In this document: positions 24,272-33,030 of the stretch, piece by piece | Numbering within the stretch: the first letter of the stretch is position 1 | Layout of the letters: each line of letters starts with the position of its first letter | Source: SABY01 sp964523795 | Lineage (GTDB): Bacteria > Bacteroidota > Bacteroidia > Bacteroidales > 4484-276 | NCBI GenBank assembly: GCA_964523795.1 | Contig: CAZGAO010000033.1 | Span: 1 to 53,455, forward strand | Length of the DNA: 53,455 bases | Direction of reading: 5' to 3' | Notes under the pieces: model-generated | The model's input: the letters and a program-made list of their open reading frames with translations, nothing else | What the model was told of the DNA's origin: nothing | Databases searched by the model: none | Translations under genes and position numbers: made by a program

Positions 24272-24387
24272 AAAGATAAATTTTTGAAGTTTAACTTATG
24301 CAGCATGAAGTGGGTTGGGATAATGGCAGGATCGTGCATGGCATGATCTGCATCCTGTTCACCGCAGGCCGCGTCATAAATTTTCAT
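24265..24387 (-). other. Leader ORF between riboswitch and first structural gene
   Basis: A 40-codon frame starts at the ATG at 24385-24387, at the 3' edge of the riboswitch, and ends with TAG at 24265-24267, overlapping the ATG of the surface protein gene (ATGCTAG). It also contains a partly self-complementary stretch (CAGGAT ... ATCCTG). It may be an accidental frame or a short translated leader coupling riboswitch state to expression. Confidence 0.3.
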
Positions 24388-24535
24388 GCGGGCAGGTTTT
24401 CTGACTCACTCCCCTTTTCAAGGCCTTCCCATCCGCGCAAGTGCGAAAAGTGGCATCGGTGTTGAAAAGCATTGGAGCTTACAGCAGCGGGAACTGTTGC
24501 CGATTTGCACGACATTCCCTTTTAATCCTTCGATT
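24386..24535 (-). promoter_or_regulatory. Cobalamin riboswitch
   Basis: On the minus strand the element reads AAAAGGGAATGTCGTGCAAA, then AACAGTTCCCGCTGCTGTAA, then GATGCCACTTTTCGC, and closes with GGAGTGAGTCAGAAAACCTGCC. These are the conserved blocks of the B12 aptamer, including the B12-box-like GCTGCTGTAA, the GCCACT core and the receptor segment. It precedes the whole 17459-24271 operon and should repress it when adenosyl- or other cobalamin is bound. No intrinsic terminator is seen after it, so control is probably at translation initiation. Confidence 0.93.
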
Positions 24536-24578
24536 TCAGACTTTTATACCCAAAATCCTGCGGACACCAGCAATGCGG

Positions 24579-24586
24579 CAAAAGTA
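24579..24586 (-). promoter_or_regulatory. Bacteroidota -7 box (TACTTTTG) of the B12 operon
   Basis: TACTTTTG matches TAnnTTTG and lies about 45 nt upstream of the riboswitch aptamer, the expected position for its promoter. Confidence 0.6.
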
Positions 24587-24915
24587 GTAAAATATCCTTC
24601 AAAACATTGAATAGGAAAATCTCACAGATTGTAACGTTTCTATGTCCTCGTTTTCACCCACATCGGACATCGGACATCTGAAATCTGAAATCTAACATCA
24701 AAAAAAACTAACTTGCAGATCCCCCCGCGAATTCGCTTTTGGGCAAAGCTCTACCTCCAAAATGTAGTGCCAAATGCCGGAAGCATTCACGGGCTTACTC
24801 AATACACGCCCAAAACCCAAATTATTCCCTATTATTGCAATAATTTTTACATTTCATTTGTTAATGAAATTGATTTTCGTAAGCAGGAAATCAGGCATAT
24901 TTTTAATCAAAGTTG

Positions 24916-27810
24916 ATGAATCAGGAAGAAACAGGAATGAAGGATGGTGAAGTAATGCAAGTTTCCACGCAGGAGGAAGTAGCCGAAGAAACGCTCAATG
25001 TTTACGGGGCGCGGGTGCATAACCTGCAAAATATCGATGTGTCGATTCCGCGCAACAAGCTGGTGGTAATTACCGGCCTGAGCGGCAGCGGCAAGTCATC
25101 GCTGGCCTTCGATACCATTTATGCCGAGGGGCAACGCCGCTACATGGAGACTTTCTCGGCCTATTCGCGGCAGTTCTTGGGAAATATGGAACGCCCCGAT
25201 GTGGACAAAATCGATGGACTGAGTCCTGTGATCGCGATCGAGCAGAAAACCGTTAACAAAAACCCGCGCTCAACCGTGGGCACCATCACCGAAGTTTACG
25301 ACTTCATGCGTCTGCTCTTTGCCCGTATTGGCGAGGCCTACTCCTGGAAGACAGGCGAGAAAATGGTGCGTTATACCGAGGCACAAATTATCGCTTTGAT
25401 TAGCGAAAACTACGCCGGCAAAGCCATCAACATTCTGGCACCGGTGGTGAAAGCGCGAAAAGGCCATTACCGCGAGCTGTTTGAACAAATACGCAAGCAG
25501 GGCTATCTGAAGGTGCGTGTGGATGGCAAAATACGCGACCTGACTTTTGGGATGAAGGTGGATCGCTACAAAACCCACGACATCGAAATTGTGGTGGATC
25601 GCCTGAAGGTTGATGGAGAAGCGGGCGAACGGCTGGACAAATCGGTGCAAAACGCGCTTAGGGTTGGCCGTGGGGTGCTGATGATCGATCTGCCCTCCGA
25701 TGACAAGCTGCGTCATTTCAGCAAGCTGCTGATGTGCCCCACCACAGGTATTTCTTACGATGAGCCTGAACCCAATACCTTCTCTTTTAATTCGCCCTAT
25801 GGTGCCTGCACCAATTGCAGTGGCCTGGGTGAGGTTTCAGAAATCGATTTTAAGAAGGTAATCCCCGACGATAAAAAAAGCATCCGCAAGGGCGGCATAA
25901 GCCCGCTGGGCGAACACAAAAATAACTGGGTATTCAAGCAAATCGAAGCCATCGGCAACAAATACGGTTTTACCCTCGACACGCCCATCCGCGATATTTC
26001 CAAGGAAGGCATGGCTACCCTGCTTTATGGCTCCAACGAAGTGATACAGGTAAAAAACGAATATCTCGGCGTTACCAATTCATACGCTCTTAACTTCGAA
26101 GGCATCATCAATTTTATTCAAAATCAGGATGATGAATCCACTTCGCGGTCGATCAAAAAATGGGTAGGCAGTTTTATGAATCGGGTGCCCTGCCCCGAAT
26201 GTCATGGCGCAAGGCTAAAAACCGAATCGCTGCATTTCAAAATTCAGGATAAGAACATTTCCGAGCTGGCCACTACCGACTTGATTGGTCTCAGGGCTTG
26301 GGTAGAAGACCTGCCCGCTCATTTGGACGAACGCCGCTTAACCATTGCCCGCGAGATCGTCCGTGAAATAAGTACGCGTATCGGATTTCTGCTGGAAGTA
26401 GGCCTGGATTACATCACCCTGAATCGCCCGGCGCGAAGCCTCTCGGGTGGCGAATCGCAGCGCATAAGGCTGGCCACGCAAATAGGCTCGCAGCTTACCG
26501 GTGTACTCTACATTCTGGATGAACCCAGCATAGGCCTGCATCAGCGCGACAACCAGCGGCTGATTGAAGCCCTGAAAGAGCTGCGCGATGTAGGTAATTC
26601 GGTGATTGTGGTGGAGCACGACAAGGAGATGATTCTTTCGGCAGACTATATTTTGGACATCGGCCCCGGCGCAGGCCGCAAGGGCGGCATCATTGTAGGA
26701 CAGGGCAAGCCCGGCGATATGATGCATTGCAAATCGATAACCTGCGCCTACCTGAGTGGCGAAAAAGAAATTGCTATACCCAAAGAGCGCAGAGCCGGAA
26801 ACGGCCAATATATCGAGCTGCTGGGTGCCAGCGGCAACAATCTGGAAAAGGTTAACCTGCGTCTTCCACTGGGACAGCTCGTGTGCGTTACCGGCGTTTC
26901 GGGCAGCGGCAAGTCGAGCCTTATCAACGAAACGCTTTATCCCATCCTTAGTACCCATTTTTATCGCTCCGAAAAAAAAGCCCTGCCTTACAAAACAATT
27001 ACCGGCCTGGACTACATCGACAAGGTGATCGAAATAGACCAGTCGCCCATTGGTCGCACGCCACGATCCAATCCTGCCACCTACACCAAGGTATTTGATG
27101 AGATAAGAAAACTCTTTGGCTCGCTGCCCGAATCGCAAATCAGGGCTTATAAGCCCGGACGCTTCTCGTTTAATGTAAAAGGAGGTCGCTGCGAAACGTG
27201 CAGGGGAGCCGGAGTAAAGGTGATCGAGATGAATTTTTTGCCTGATGTGCAGGTGCCCTGCGAAGACTGCTATGGCCGCCGCTACAACCGCGAAACCCTG
27301 GAGGTGAGATATAAGGGCAAATCCATCAACGATGTGCTTAACCTTACGATCAATCAGGCGGTGGACTTTTTTGAGAATATCCCGTCTATTATTCAAAAAA
27401 TACGAACTCTGAAAGATGTGGGTTTGGGATATATCACCCTGGGTCAGCAATCGACCACGCTCTCGGGCGGCGAAGCCCAGCGCGTGAAGCTGGCTGCCGA
27501 GCTATCGAAACGCGACACCGGAAAAACGCTTTATATTCTTGATGAGCCTACCACCGGCCTGCATTTCGAAGATGTAAAAGTATTGCTGGATGTGCTGAAT
27601 AAATTGGTGGACAAAGGCAATACCGTTTTGGTAATCGAGCACAACATGGATGTGATAAAAGTAGCCGACCACCTGATCGACTTAGGCCCTGAGGGCGGAT
27701 CGCGAGGCGGAAAAATTATCGCTGAGGGCAGCCCCGAACAATTGGTAAAACGCAACAAGGGTTTTACGTCCCATTATTTAAAAGCCGAACTTAATGGCAA
27801 AGTCCAATAA
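24916..27810 (+). CDS. uvrA: UvrABC excinuclease subunit A
   Basis: 964 residues from the ATG at 24916 (a TTG codon just upstream is unlikely to be used). Two ABC modules: Walker A GLSGSGKSSLAF and GVSGSGKSSLIN; signature motifs RSLSGGESQRIRLATQIG and TTLSGGEAQRVKLA; Walker B ILDEPSIGLHQRD and ILDEPTTGLHFED. Zinc modules are visible (CTNCSGLGE, CPECHGARLK, and CETCRGAGVKVIEMNF ... CEDCYGRRY). It recognises bulky DNA lesions and loads UvrB in nucleotide excision repair. Plus-strand pair with the LOG gene 49 nt downstream. No clear -7 box was found upstream. Confidence 0.97.
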   Translation: MNQEETGMKDGEVMQVSTQEEVAEETLNVYGARVHNLQNIDVSIPRNKLVVITGLSGSGKSSLAFDTIYAEGQRRYMETFSAYSRQFLGNMERPDVDKIDGLSPVIAIEQKTVNKNPRSTVGTITEVYDFMRLLFARIGEAYSWKTGEKMVRYTEAQIIALISENYAGKAINILAPVVKARKGHYRELFEQIRKQGYLKVRVDGKIRDLTFGMKVDRYKTHDIEIVVDRLKVDGEAGERLDKSVQNALRVGRGVLMIDLPSDDKLRHFSKLLMCPTTGISYDEPEPNTFSFNSPYGACTNCSGLGEVSEIDFKKVIPDDKKSIRKGGISPLGEHKNNWVFKQIEAIGNKYGFTLDTPIRDISKEGMATLLYGSNEVIQVKNEYLGVTNSYALNFEGIINFIQNQDDESTSRSIKKWVGSFMNRVPCPECHGARLKTESLHFKIQDKNISELATTDLIGLRAWVEDLPAHLDERRLTIAREIVREISTRIGFLLEVGLDYITLNRPARSLSGGESQRIRLATQIGSQLTGVLYILDEPSIGLHQRDNQRLIEALKELRDVGNSVIVVEHDKEMILSADYILDIGPGAGRKGGIIVGQGKPGDMMHCKSITCAYLSGEKEIAIPKERRAGNGQYIELLGASGNNLEKVNLRLPLGQLVCVTGVSGSGKSSLINETLYPILSTHFYRSEKKALPYKTITGLDYIDKVIEIDQSPIGRTPRSNPATYTKVFDEIRKLFGSLPESQIRAYKPGRFSFNVKGGRCETCRGAGVKVIEMNFLPDVQVPCEDCYGRRYNRETLEVRYKGKSINDVLNLTINQAVDFFENIPSIIQKIRTLKDVGLGYITLGQQSTTLSGGEAQRVKLAAELSKRDTGKTLYILDEPTTGLHFEDVKVLLDVLNKLVDKGNTVLVIEHNMDVIKVADHLIDLGPEGGSRGGKIIAEGSPEQLVKRNKGFTSHYLKAELNGKVQ

Positions 27811-27859
27811 TTGAATATCTAAATTAAAAATCCGTATAAAGCATATAAATTGATATACC

Positions 27860-28594
27860 ATGAGTGAAGCTGAAAAAAATTCAACAATTAACAAGCTGGA
27901 CGAGCAGCTGAAAAACGCATTGAGTCCAAAAACCTGGAATGAAATAAAAACCCACGATTCCTGGACGGTTTTCAAGGTGATGTCGGAGATGGTGGATGGC
28001 TTCGAGAAGCTTGCACGCATCGGCCCCTGTGTTTCGATATTTGGCTCGGCGCGCACCAAGGCCGATGCTGCCAATTACCGGCTGGCCGAGGAGATTGCTT
28101 ACTTGCTCACCAAGAAAGGCTTTGGCATTATCACCGGCGGTGGCCCAGGCATTATGGAAGCCGCCAACAAGGGGGCGCACTTTGCCGGCGGAAAATCGGT
28201 AGGCCTCAACATCGAATTACCCCACGAACAACATTCCAACCCCTTTATCGACAACGACAAGCTGCTGAGCTTCGATTATTTCTACGTGCGCAAGGTGATG
28301 TTTATGAAATATTCGCAGGGTTATATTGTACTTCCCGGCGGCTTTGGCACCCTGGACGAAATGTTTGAAGCACTCACCCTGATACAAACCCACAAGATGG
28401 TGAGTTTCCCGATTATCCTGGTTAAAAAATCGTATTGGAGCGGATTGATAAAATGGATCGAGGAGCATCTGGAGCAGGATGGTATGATAGCCGAAAAAGA
28501 TATGCACTTGTTCCGATTGGTTGACACCGCCGAAGAAGCAGTGGATCATATCGAGAAGTTTTATGCCAAATACCAGATTAAACCGAATTTTTAA
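27860..28594 (+). CDS. LOG-family protein (TIGR00730; nucleotide phosphoribohydrolase-like)
   Basis: 244 residues. ISIFGSAR-type start (here VSIFGSARTKAD), the GIITGGGPGIMEAANKGA nucleotide-binding loop and the catalytic PGGFGTLDEMFEALTL motif identify the LOG/lysine-decarboxylase-like family, whose members cleave N-glycosidic bonds of AMP-type nucleotides. The bacterial role, whether cytokinin activation or nucleotide salvage, is unknown. It has a 40-residue N-terminal extension, typical of the longer bacterial branch. Probably transcribed with uvrA. Confidence 0.9.
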   Translation: MSEAEKNSTINKLDEQLKNALSPKTWNEIKTHDSWTVFKVMSEMVDGFEKLARIGPCVSIFGSARTKADAANYRLAEEIAYLLTKKGFGIITGGGPGIMEAANKGAHFAGGKSVGLNIELPHEQHSNPFIDNDKLLSFDYFYVRKVMFMKYSQGYIVLPGGFGTLDEMFEALTLIQTHKMVSFPIILVKKSYWSGLIKWIEEHLEQDGMIAEKDMHLFRLVDTAEEAVDHIEKFYAKYQIKPNF

Positions 28595-29155
28595 TCATTA
28601 AGCTGAAAAACAGTTTTGCTTGGTAAGGGAAATTCTTTTTAGAATAGATTTCTCCCAAAAAAAAATCCCCCATAAGTCTGAGGATGGAGAAGCCTATTTC
28701 CAAAATAATGTCATTGGTATAACATCAAAACCCTGCCTGGCCAGTCAGGCACGCTTATCATCACAAAAAAACCTTAGTAGAAAATGCGATCACAACGCGC
28801 CCTTAACCTTATCCAATCTGAAAATTAATAAGGTTGATTTTTCTTAAGGAATCATTTTTCTACTAAGGTCAAAATAAAGAAAATAACCCCACCTTGCCAG
28901 TCAGGCTTGCCAGGCCGCAAGTGCGCCAAGAAATCTCTTATTATTCTGTGTTTGCAAAACATGTCATTGGCACTAACGGGAGAAATCTCCTATAATACAG
29001 ACGTTTGCAAAAACATGTCAGTGGTATCAAAAAAGAAGCGAAGTAGCCCAATCCGGCCATTCGGAAATGGGTTTGAAGGGCGAAATCTATTCCCTATTTT
29101 CAAAGTCAGGTGCTAATTATTTAACGATCATCAACAATTTCATTGTAGAAAAATT
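28595..29155. other. 560-bp non-coding region with several palindromic repeats
   Basis: No plausible gene. Contains GCCTGGCCAGTCAGGC (about 28734) and TTGCCAGTCAGGCTTGCC (about 28894) palindromes of the REP-like kind, three relics of the phrase ATGTCATTGGTAT/ATGTCAGTGGTATC (about 28709, 28961, 29013), and the nested inverted repeat listed separately. Confidence 0.55.
28771..28869. repeat. 99-bp nested inverted repeat (MITE- or REP-like)
   Basis: Outer arms ACCTTAGTAGAAAATG (28771-28786) and CATTTTTCTACTAAGGT (28853-28869) pair with one bulge. Inside, CCTTAA (28801) pairs with TTAAGG (28844), and AACCTTAT (28805) with ATAAGGTT (28828). Confidence 0.75.
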
Positions 29156-29163
29156 TATTTTTG
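29156..29163 (+). promoter_or_regulatory. Bacteroidota -7 box (TATTTTTG)
   Basis: Matches TAnnTTTG and lies 17 nt before the start of the patatin gene. Confidence 0.55.
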
Positions 29164-29180
29164 TTCACTAAATCAAAAAA

Positions 29181-31391
29181 ATGATGCGCCACCACTTTAG
29201 TATTTTCTGTCTGATTTTTCTGCTTCTCCTTTCTGTGAATATATTTATGTATGCGCAGGAGGCGGAACCGCGTCCCAAAATAGGCCTTGTGCTTAGTGGC
29301 GGCGGGGCTAAGGGTTTTGCGCATGTTGGCGTTATAAAAGTCCTGGTCGAGGCAGGGATGCCCATCGATTATGTGGGGGGTACCAGCATGGGCGGAATCA
29401 TGGGCGGGCTTTTTGCCATGGGATATTCGCCCGAATCGCTCGAAAAAATAGTGCTGGATCAAAATTGGGAAAACCTTTTGGCCGGAAAAATTCCACGCCG
29501 CAGCTTGTCGATGCCCGAAAAGGCCGAAGACGGCAGATACTTTTTCACCATTCCTTTTCGCGACAAAAAGCTGGAACTTCCCAGCGGCCTGGTAGCTGGG
29601 CAGTCGGTTTATAATTTGTTGTCGTATTACGCCAGTCCTGCTTATGGCATCCACGATTTCAGCAAACTCGAAATACCCTTCCTATGTGTTGCCGCCGATA
29701 TCGAAACAGGCGAGTTTGTGGTTCTCGACAAGGGTTACCTGCCCGATGCCATGCGGGCTACCATGGCTATCCCAACGGTATTTTCGCCCATGGAAATCAA
29801 CGACCGCTTGCTGGTTGATGGCGGGCTTGTAAATAATTATCCGGTAGAACAGGTGCGCAATATGGGAGCCGACATCATTATTGGCGTAGATGTAAGCGAG
29901 CATCTAAAAAGCAAGGATGAGCTAAATTCGCTCATAAAAATCCTTACCCAGTCCACGGCATTTTTGCGCAAGCCGCTTCATGAAGCGGGAATTGAGAATA
30001 CGGATATTTTAATCAAACCGGACATCGAAGGTTATAGTGCTTCCAGTTTCAATAATGCCGACTCACTAATTATTAAAGGTGAATGGGCTGCGCGTGCCAT
30101 GCTGCCCGAGATTAGAAAAATGCTGGATTCAATAAATAGGATTTTCCCTCTTAAGCCCGAATATCATCTGGATGCCAAACCCATGGACAGCATCCTGATC
30201 AACGAATTGGTTCTTGAAGGCATCAACAAGGTTTCGCCCAACTTTGTACGCGGTGTTTTGCAACTGGATGTTACGCATTATCATAAGCTGGAAAAAGTAT
30301 ATACTGCCTTAACCAAACTTTATGGCACCCAAAACTTCGACCAGATCCAATATCGATTCGACACCCTTGCACGTGGTGGCTACCGCTTTGCCATCGACCT
30401 TAAAGAAAAGCCTGGTGGCGAATTCAGGGTAGGCATTAATTACGATTCGGATTTCAAAACTTCTTTGTTGTTGAATTTTACTTTGCGAAATACCCTTTTG
30501 AGCAACGGGCGGCTATTGGTCGATTTTGCCCTGGGCGACAACAACCTGCTACGTGCCGACTATCTATACGACCGGGGCGTAAAACCCGGATTCGGGCTGT
30601 CGTTCAGAGCCGAAAATTTTAAGGCCTACACTTATCAGGGGAAGACAAAGGTGGGAAGTTTTCATTTTTCAAATGCACTACTCGATGCCTATACCCAATC
30701 TAACATTGCTGATTTTACGCTCGTGGGTGGTGGCTTCCAGCTCGAATTTTCGAGCCTGCGACCAGAGGTGTTTTTGTTTGATATCGACAGGATCAACGAT
30801 TTCAATACCAACCTTTTTGCCTTTCTTAAAATGGATAATCTCGATCGCCTGGTATATCCCACCAAGGGCTTTAGACTTTCTTCGCAGATAAAACTGGTAA
30901 TGAATGCCCAGGATTCGCTCGAGAATGAGATTAACCAAATGATTTTGTTAACCGCGCGCTACGAGGCAGCAGTTTCAATACATAATAAAATCACGCTGGT
31001 GCCACAAGTGTATTTTGGAAGCATGCTTACGCGCGACGATGCCATTTTGCCCCAATATTATGTATATATGGGCGGCCTGCGCCAAAACAAACTCAATGCG
31101 ATATATCCCTTTGTGGGGCTTGAGTTTATGCAAGCCACCGGCTACAATGGCTTGATAGGCCGCCTGGACATTCAGTACGAGCTTTACAAAAACTTGTACC
31201 TCATTCCCAAATACAACATTGGTTTCCGTTCGGATAAAATCGAAGATATCTTTTCGCAAACCAGCCCCATCCATGGCTATGGCCTTACTTTGGGGCTCGA
31301 CACCCTACTGGGTCCTGTAGAAGTAACGGTGATGTCGTCGGACTACAATAGCAAGATTCTGGGATATTTTAGTTTGGGTTATACTTTTTAG
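29181..31391 (+). CDS. Patatin-like phospholipase with outer membrane barrel (PlpD-like)
   Basis: 736 residues. Signal peptide IFCLIFLLLLSVNIFMYAQ; patatin domain with oxyanion loop LVLSGGGAKGFAHVG, nucleophile Ser69 in GGTSMGG and Asp213 in LLVDGGLVNNYPVEQ; a POTRA-like region (about 340-410, INELVLEGINKVSPNFVRG); then a C-terminal 16-strand-like barrel ending FSLGYTF. This is the type V-d (PlpD/FplA-like) architecture, with the lipase in the periplasm or exported through its own barrel. Start: two ATGs in a row; the first is 17 nt after the -7 box. Monocistronic. Confidence 0.92.
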   Translation: MMRHHFSIFCLIFLLLLSVNIFMYAQEAEPRPKIGLVLSGGGAKGFAHVGVIKVLVEAGMPIDYVGGTSMGGIMGGLFAMGYSPESLEKIVLDQNWENLLAGKIPRRSLSMPEKAEDGRYFFTIPFRDKKLELPSGLVAGQSVYNLLSYYASPAYGIHDFSKLEIPFLCVAADIETGEFVVLDKGYLPDAMRATMAIPTVFSPMEINDRLLVDGGLVNNYPVEQVRNMGADIIIGVDVSEHLKSKDELNSLIKILTQSTAFLRKPLHEAGIENTDILIKPDIEGYSASSFNNADSLIIKGEWAARAMLPEIRKMLDSINRIFPLKPEYHLDAKPMDSILINELVLEGINKVSPNFVRGVLQLDVTHYHKLEKVYTALTKLYGTQNFDQIQYRFDTLARGGYRFAIDLKEKPGGEFRVGINYDSDFKTSLLLNFTLRNTLLSNGRLLVDFALGDNNLLRADYLYDRGVKPGFGLSFRAENFKAYTYQGKTKVGSFHFSNALLDAYTQSNIADFTLVGGGFQLEFSSLRPEVFLFDIDRINDFNTNLFAFLKMDNLDRLVYPTKGFRLSSQIKLVMNAQDSLENEINQMILLTARYEAAVSIHNKITLVPQVYFGSMLTRDDAILPQYYVYMGGLRQNKLNAIYPFVGLEFMQATGYNGLIGRLDIQYELYKNLYLIPKYNIGFRSDKIEDIFSQTSPIHGYGLTLGLDTLLGPVEVTVMSSDYNSKILGYFSLGYTF

Positions 31392-31426
31392 CGGCTATGG
31401 TGACAGTTTTATTTATTATCTTTGCG

Positions 31427-31434
31427 TAAACACA
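31427..31434 (+). promoter_or_regulatory. Bacteroidota -7 box (TATCTTTG)
   Basis: Full TAnnTTTG match 7 nt before the ATG of the small antitoxin-like gene, leaving a very short or absent leader. Confidence 0.5.
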
Positions 31435-31441
31435 TGAAAAT

Positions 31442-31702
31442 ATGAGAGCTTTAGAATTTAAATCAAAAATAGAAAATAATCAGATTTTGATTCCGATCGG
31501 GGTGCAGTCTGAAATAAAAACTAAACAAAATAAAGATGTCAGAGTGATAGTCCTTATTGACGATTCAGACCTATTGGATGACCTGATTTTTCAACAAACA
31601 ATCCAAAGCCAGTTTTTAAAAGGCTATTCTGATTCCGATTCAATTTATGATAATTCCTTTAAGGAAAAAGTAAAAGAAGTTATTGCGCGATTAACTGACT
31701 AA
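31442..31702 (+). CDS. Small antitoxin-like protein, orphan
   Basis: 86 residues. N-terminus MRALEFKSKIENNQILIPIG resembles AbrB/PHD-like antitoxins that precede RelE or PIN toxins in Bacteroidota (a strand with 'NGxIxIP'-like turn, here NNQILIPIG); the C-terminus is a long amphipathic helix. No toxin gene follows directly: the next gene, HigB-like, is 209 nt away and has its own antitoxin. It is first in the AT-rich island after the patatin gene. Function is not certain. Confidence 0.55.
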   Translation: MRALEFKSKIENNQILIPIGVQSEIKTKQNKDVRVIVLIDDSDLLDDLIFQQTIQSQFLKGYSDSDSIYDNSFKEKVKEVIARLTD

Positions 31703-31775
31703 TGAGCGACACCGGGGAATTGACCGAAAAAGGTAATCTTTCTAAAGAAAGGGAGAAAAAAGGAACATTTTACAA

Positions 31776-31831
31776 GATGGGTATTGGCGGATAAATGGCG
31801 GATATAAATGGGATATGGCGGATAAATGGGA
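31776..31831. repeat. Short direct repeats GGCGGATAAATGG
   Basis: GGCGGATAAATGG occurs twice, with two partial variants (GGCGGATATAAATGG, GGGATATGGC) between. It lies in the 209-bp gap between the orphan antitoxin-like gene and higB. Confidence 0.7.
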
Positions 31832-31879
31832 CTGCCAAAAAAAAACCTAAATAGTGTTTACAAATTGGGAAACATTTTA

Positions 31880-31887
31880 TATTTTTG
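31880..31887 (+). promoter_or_regulatory. Bacteroidota -7 box (TATTTTTG) of higBA
   Basis: Full TAnnTTTG match 24 nt before the HigB ATG; an AGGAG-like ribosome-binding site sits between them at about 31902. Confidence 0.6.
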
Positions 31888-31911
31888 TGCGATGAGAAAC
31901 ATAGGAGCCAA

Positions 31912-32256
31912 ATGAGTAAACCGATTGAGATAATTCTACTTCCTGAAGCTGAAAAATTCGTTGATAATATTGAGATTTCGGCAAGAAAGAAATTGTTTTA
32001 CGCGATTCGTAAGACAAAATTGAGAATCTATGGTGATTGGTTTGAAAAGCTAAAAAGTTCTAAAGATATTTTTGAATTTCGGATTAAGGACAGTAATAAG
32101 TTCTTTCGATTATTTGCTTTTTGGGATAGTTCGGGAGAAACTGAAACCCTGATAGTTTGCACCCATGGATTATTAAAAAAATCAAATAAGACACCTAAAC
32201 AAGATATTGAAAAGGCAAAACTTATTAAAGACAAGTATTTTAAAGGTTTGATTTAA
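31912..32256 (+). CDS. higB: HigB-like toxin (RelE superfamily, Gp49/DUF891)
   Basis: 114 residues from the ATG at 31912, chosen because it follows AGGAGCC and starts at the conserved first strand; an upstream in-frame ATG at 31885 lies on the promoter. Motifs: EIILLPEAEKFVDNI, GDWFEKLKSSKDIFEFRIKDSNKFFRLFAFWD and a final TPKQDIEKAKLIKDKY, the standard end of Gp49-like toxins. It is a ribosome-dependent mRNA interferase by family. Toxin-first order, 11 nt before the XRE antitoxin, as in hig loci. Confidence 0.88.
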   Translation: MSKPIEIILLPEAEKFVDNIEISARKKLFYAIRKTKLRIYGDWFEKLKSSKDIFEFRIKDSNKFFRLFAFWDSSGETETLIVCTHGLLKKSNKTPKQDIEKAKLIKDKYFKGLI

Positions 32257-32267
32257 AATTTACAATT

Positions 32268-32588
32268 ATGAAAACACACAATTACAAAAGATTTGAGGAA
32301 TTGGAGGATAAATATTTCGATAAAATTGGTACTCCAACAAGGGATGACTATGAGTTTGAGTTAAAAATGGAACTGATTGGAGAAAAGATTAAACAATTAA
32401 GGATTCAAAATCATCTGACACAATCACAACTTGGAGAATTAATCGGTGTAAAAAAATCTCAGATTTCAAAATTGGAAAAGGGAAACCATAGTGCTTCAGT
32501 ATCAACGATTATGAAAGTTTTTAACGCAATGAAAGCGAAAGTTAAATTGAGGATTGAGACTGAAGATCAATTAGAATTGGCTTTCTAA
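32268..32588 (+). CDS. higA: HigA-like XRE antitoxin
   Basis: 106 residues. The HTH is IGEKIKQLRIQNHLTQSQLGELIGVKKSQISKLEKGN, followed by SASVSTIMKVFNAMKAKVKL. The N-terminal 40 residues likely mask the toxin. Autorepression of the pair is expected from the family. Intact. Confidence 0.9.
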   Translation: MKTHNYKRFEELEDKYFDKIGTPTRDDYEFELKMELIGEKIKQLRIQNHLTQSQLGELIGVKKSQISKLEKGNHSASVSTIMKVFNAMKAKVKLRIETEDQLELAF

Positions 32589-33030
32589 AAATCACAAGCG
32601 GCTAACAATTAAGCATCGCAGTTTGGCTTTTCGCCAAAACATCCCGATAAATATCTGGACAGGCTGTGCTTACTGTTGGGCGAATTAACAAAACCTGATA
32701 ATTCCCATTTAAAACCAATCCAAACGAAACAATATCTAAATTTGGCGGGTAATAAAAATGACGCAGCGAATGAAACATCCTGTAATCACATTGGTTAACG
32801 ACACCCACCGCGTTAAACCCATGAGGAGCTTAGGTTTTGAGAAGGATTACGGACTTGTTGGCAAGCAATATGTTTAACAAGAATGAAAAACATAGAAGAA
32901 ATATAATCATATTTTAACCTACACAAACGTTCCCCATTATTTAAAGAAACAGAAACCAATGACAGAAAAAGAGCATTAAAAAAAATATAAATAACAGACA
33001 CAAAGAATTGTTAATAAAAAACAAATCATT
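32589..33030. other. 440-bp non-coding region
   Basis: AT-rich, with no plausible gene. Short palindromes such as TTTGGC-ttttc-GCCAAA (about 32622-32639) are present. GCGGCTAACAATTA at its left edge and GTTAAAC at about 32812 recall integron-like attachment-site ends, but no convincing paired site could be folded. Confidence 0.35.

Noticed and set aside
26338..27450. Long open frame (370 codons) on the minus strand inside uvrA
   Set aside because: It is antisense to strongly conserved UvrA sequence, has no family resemblance, and reflects codon composition of the real gene.
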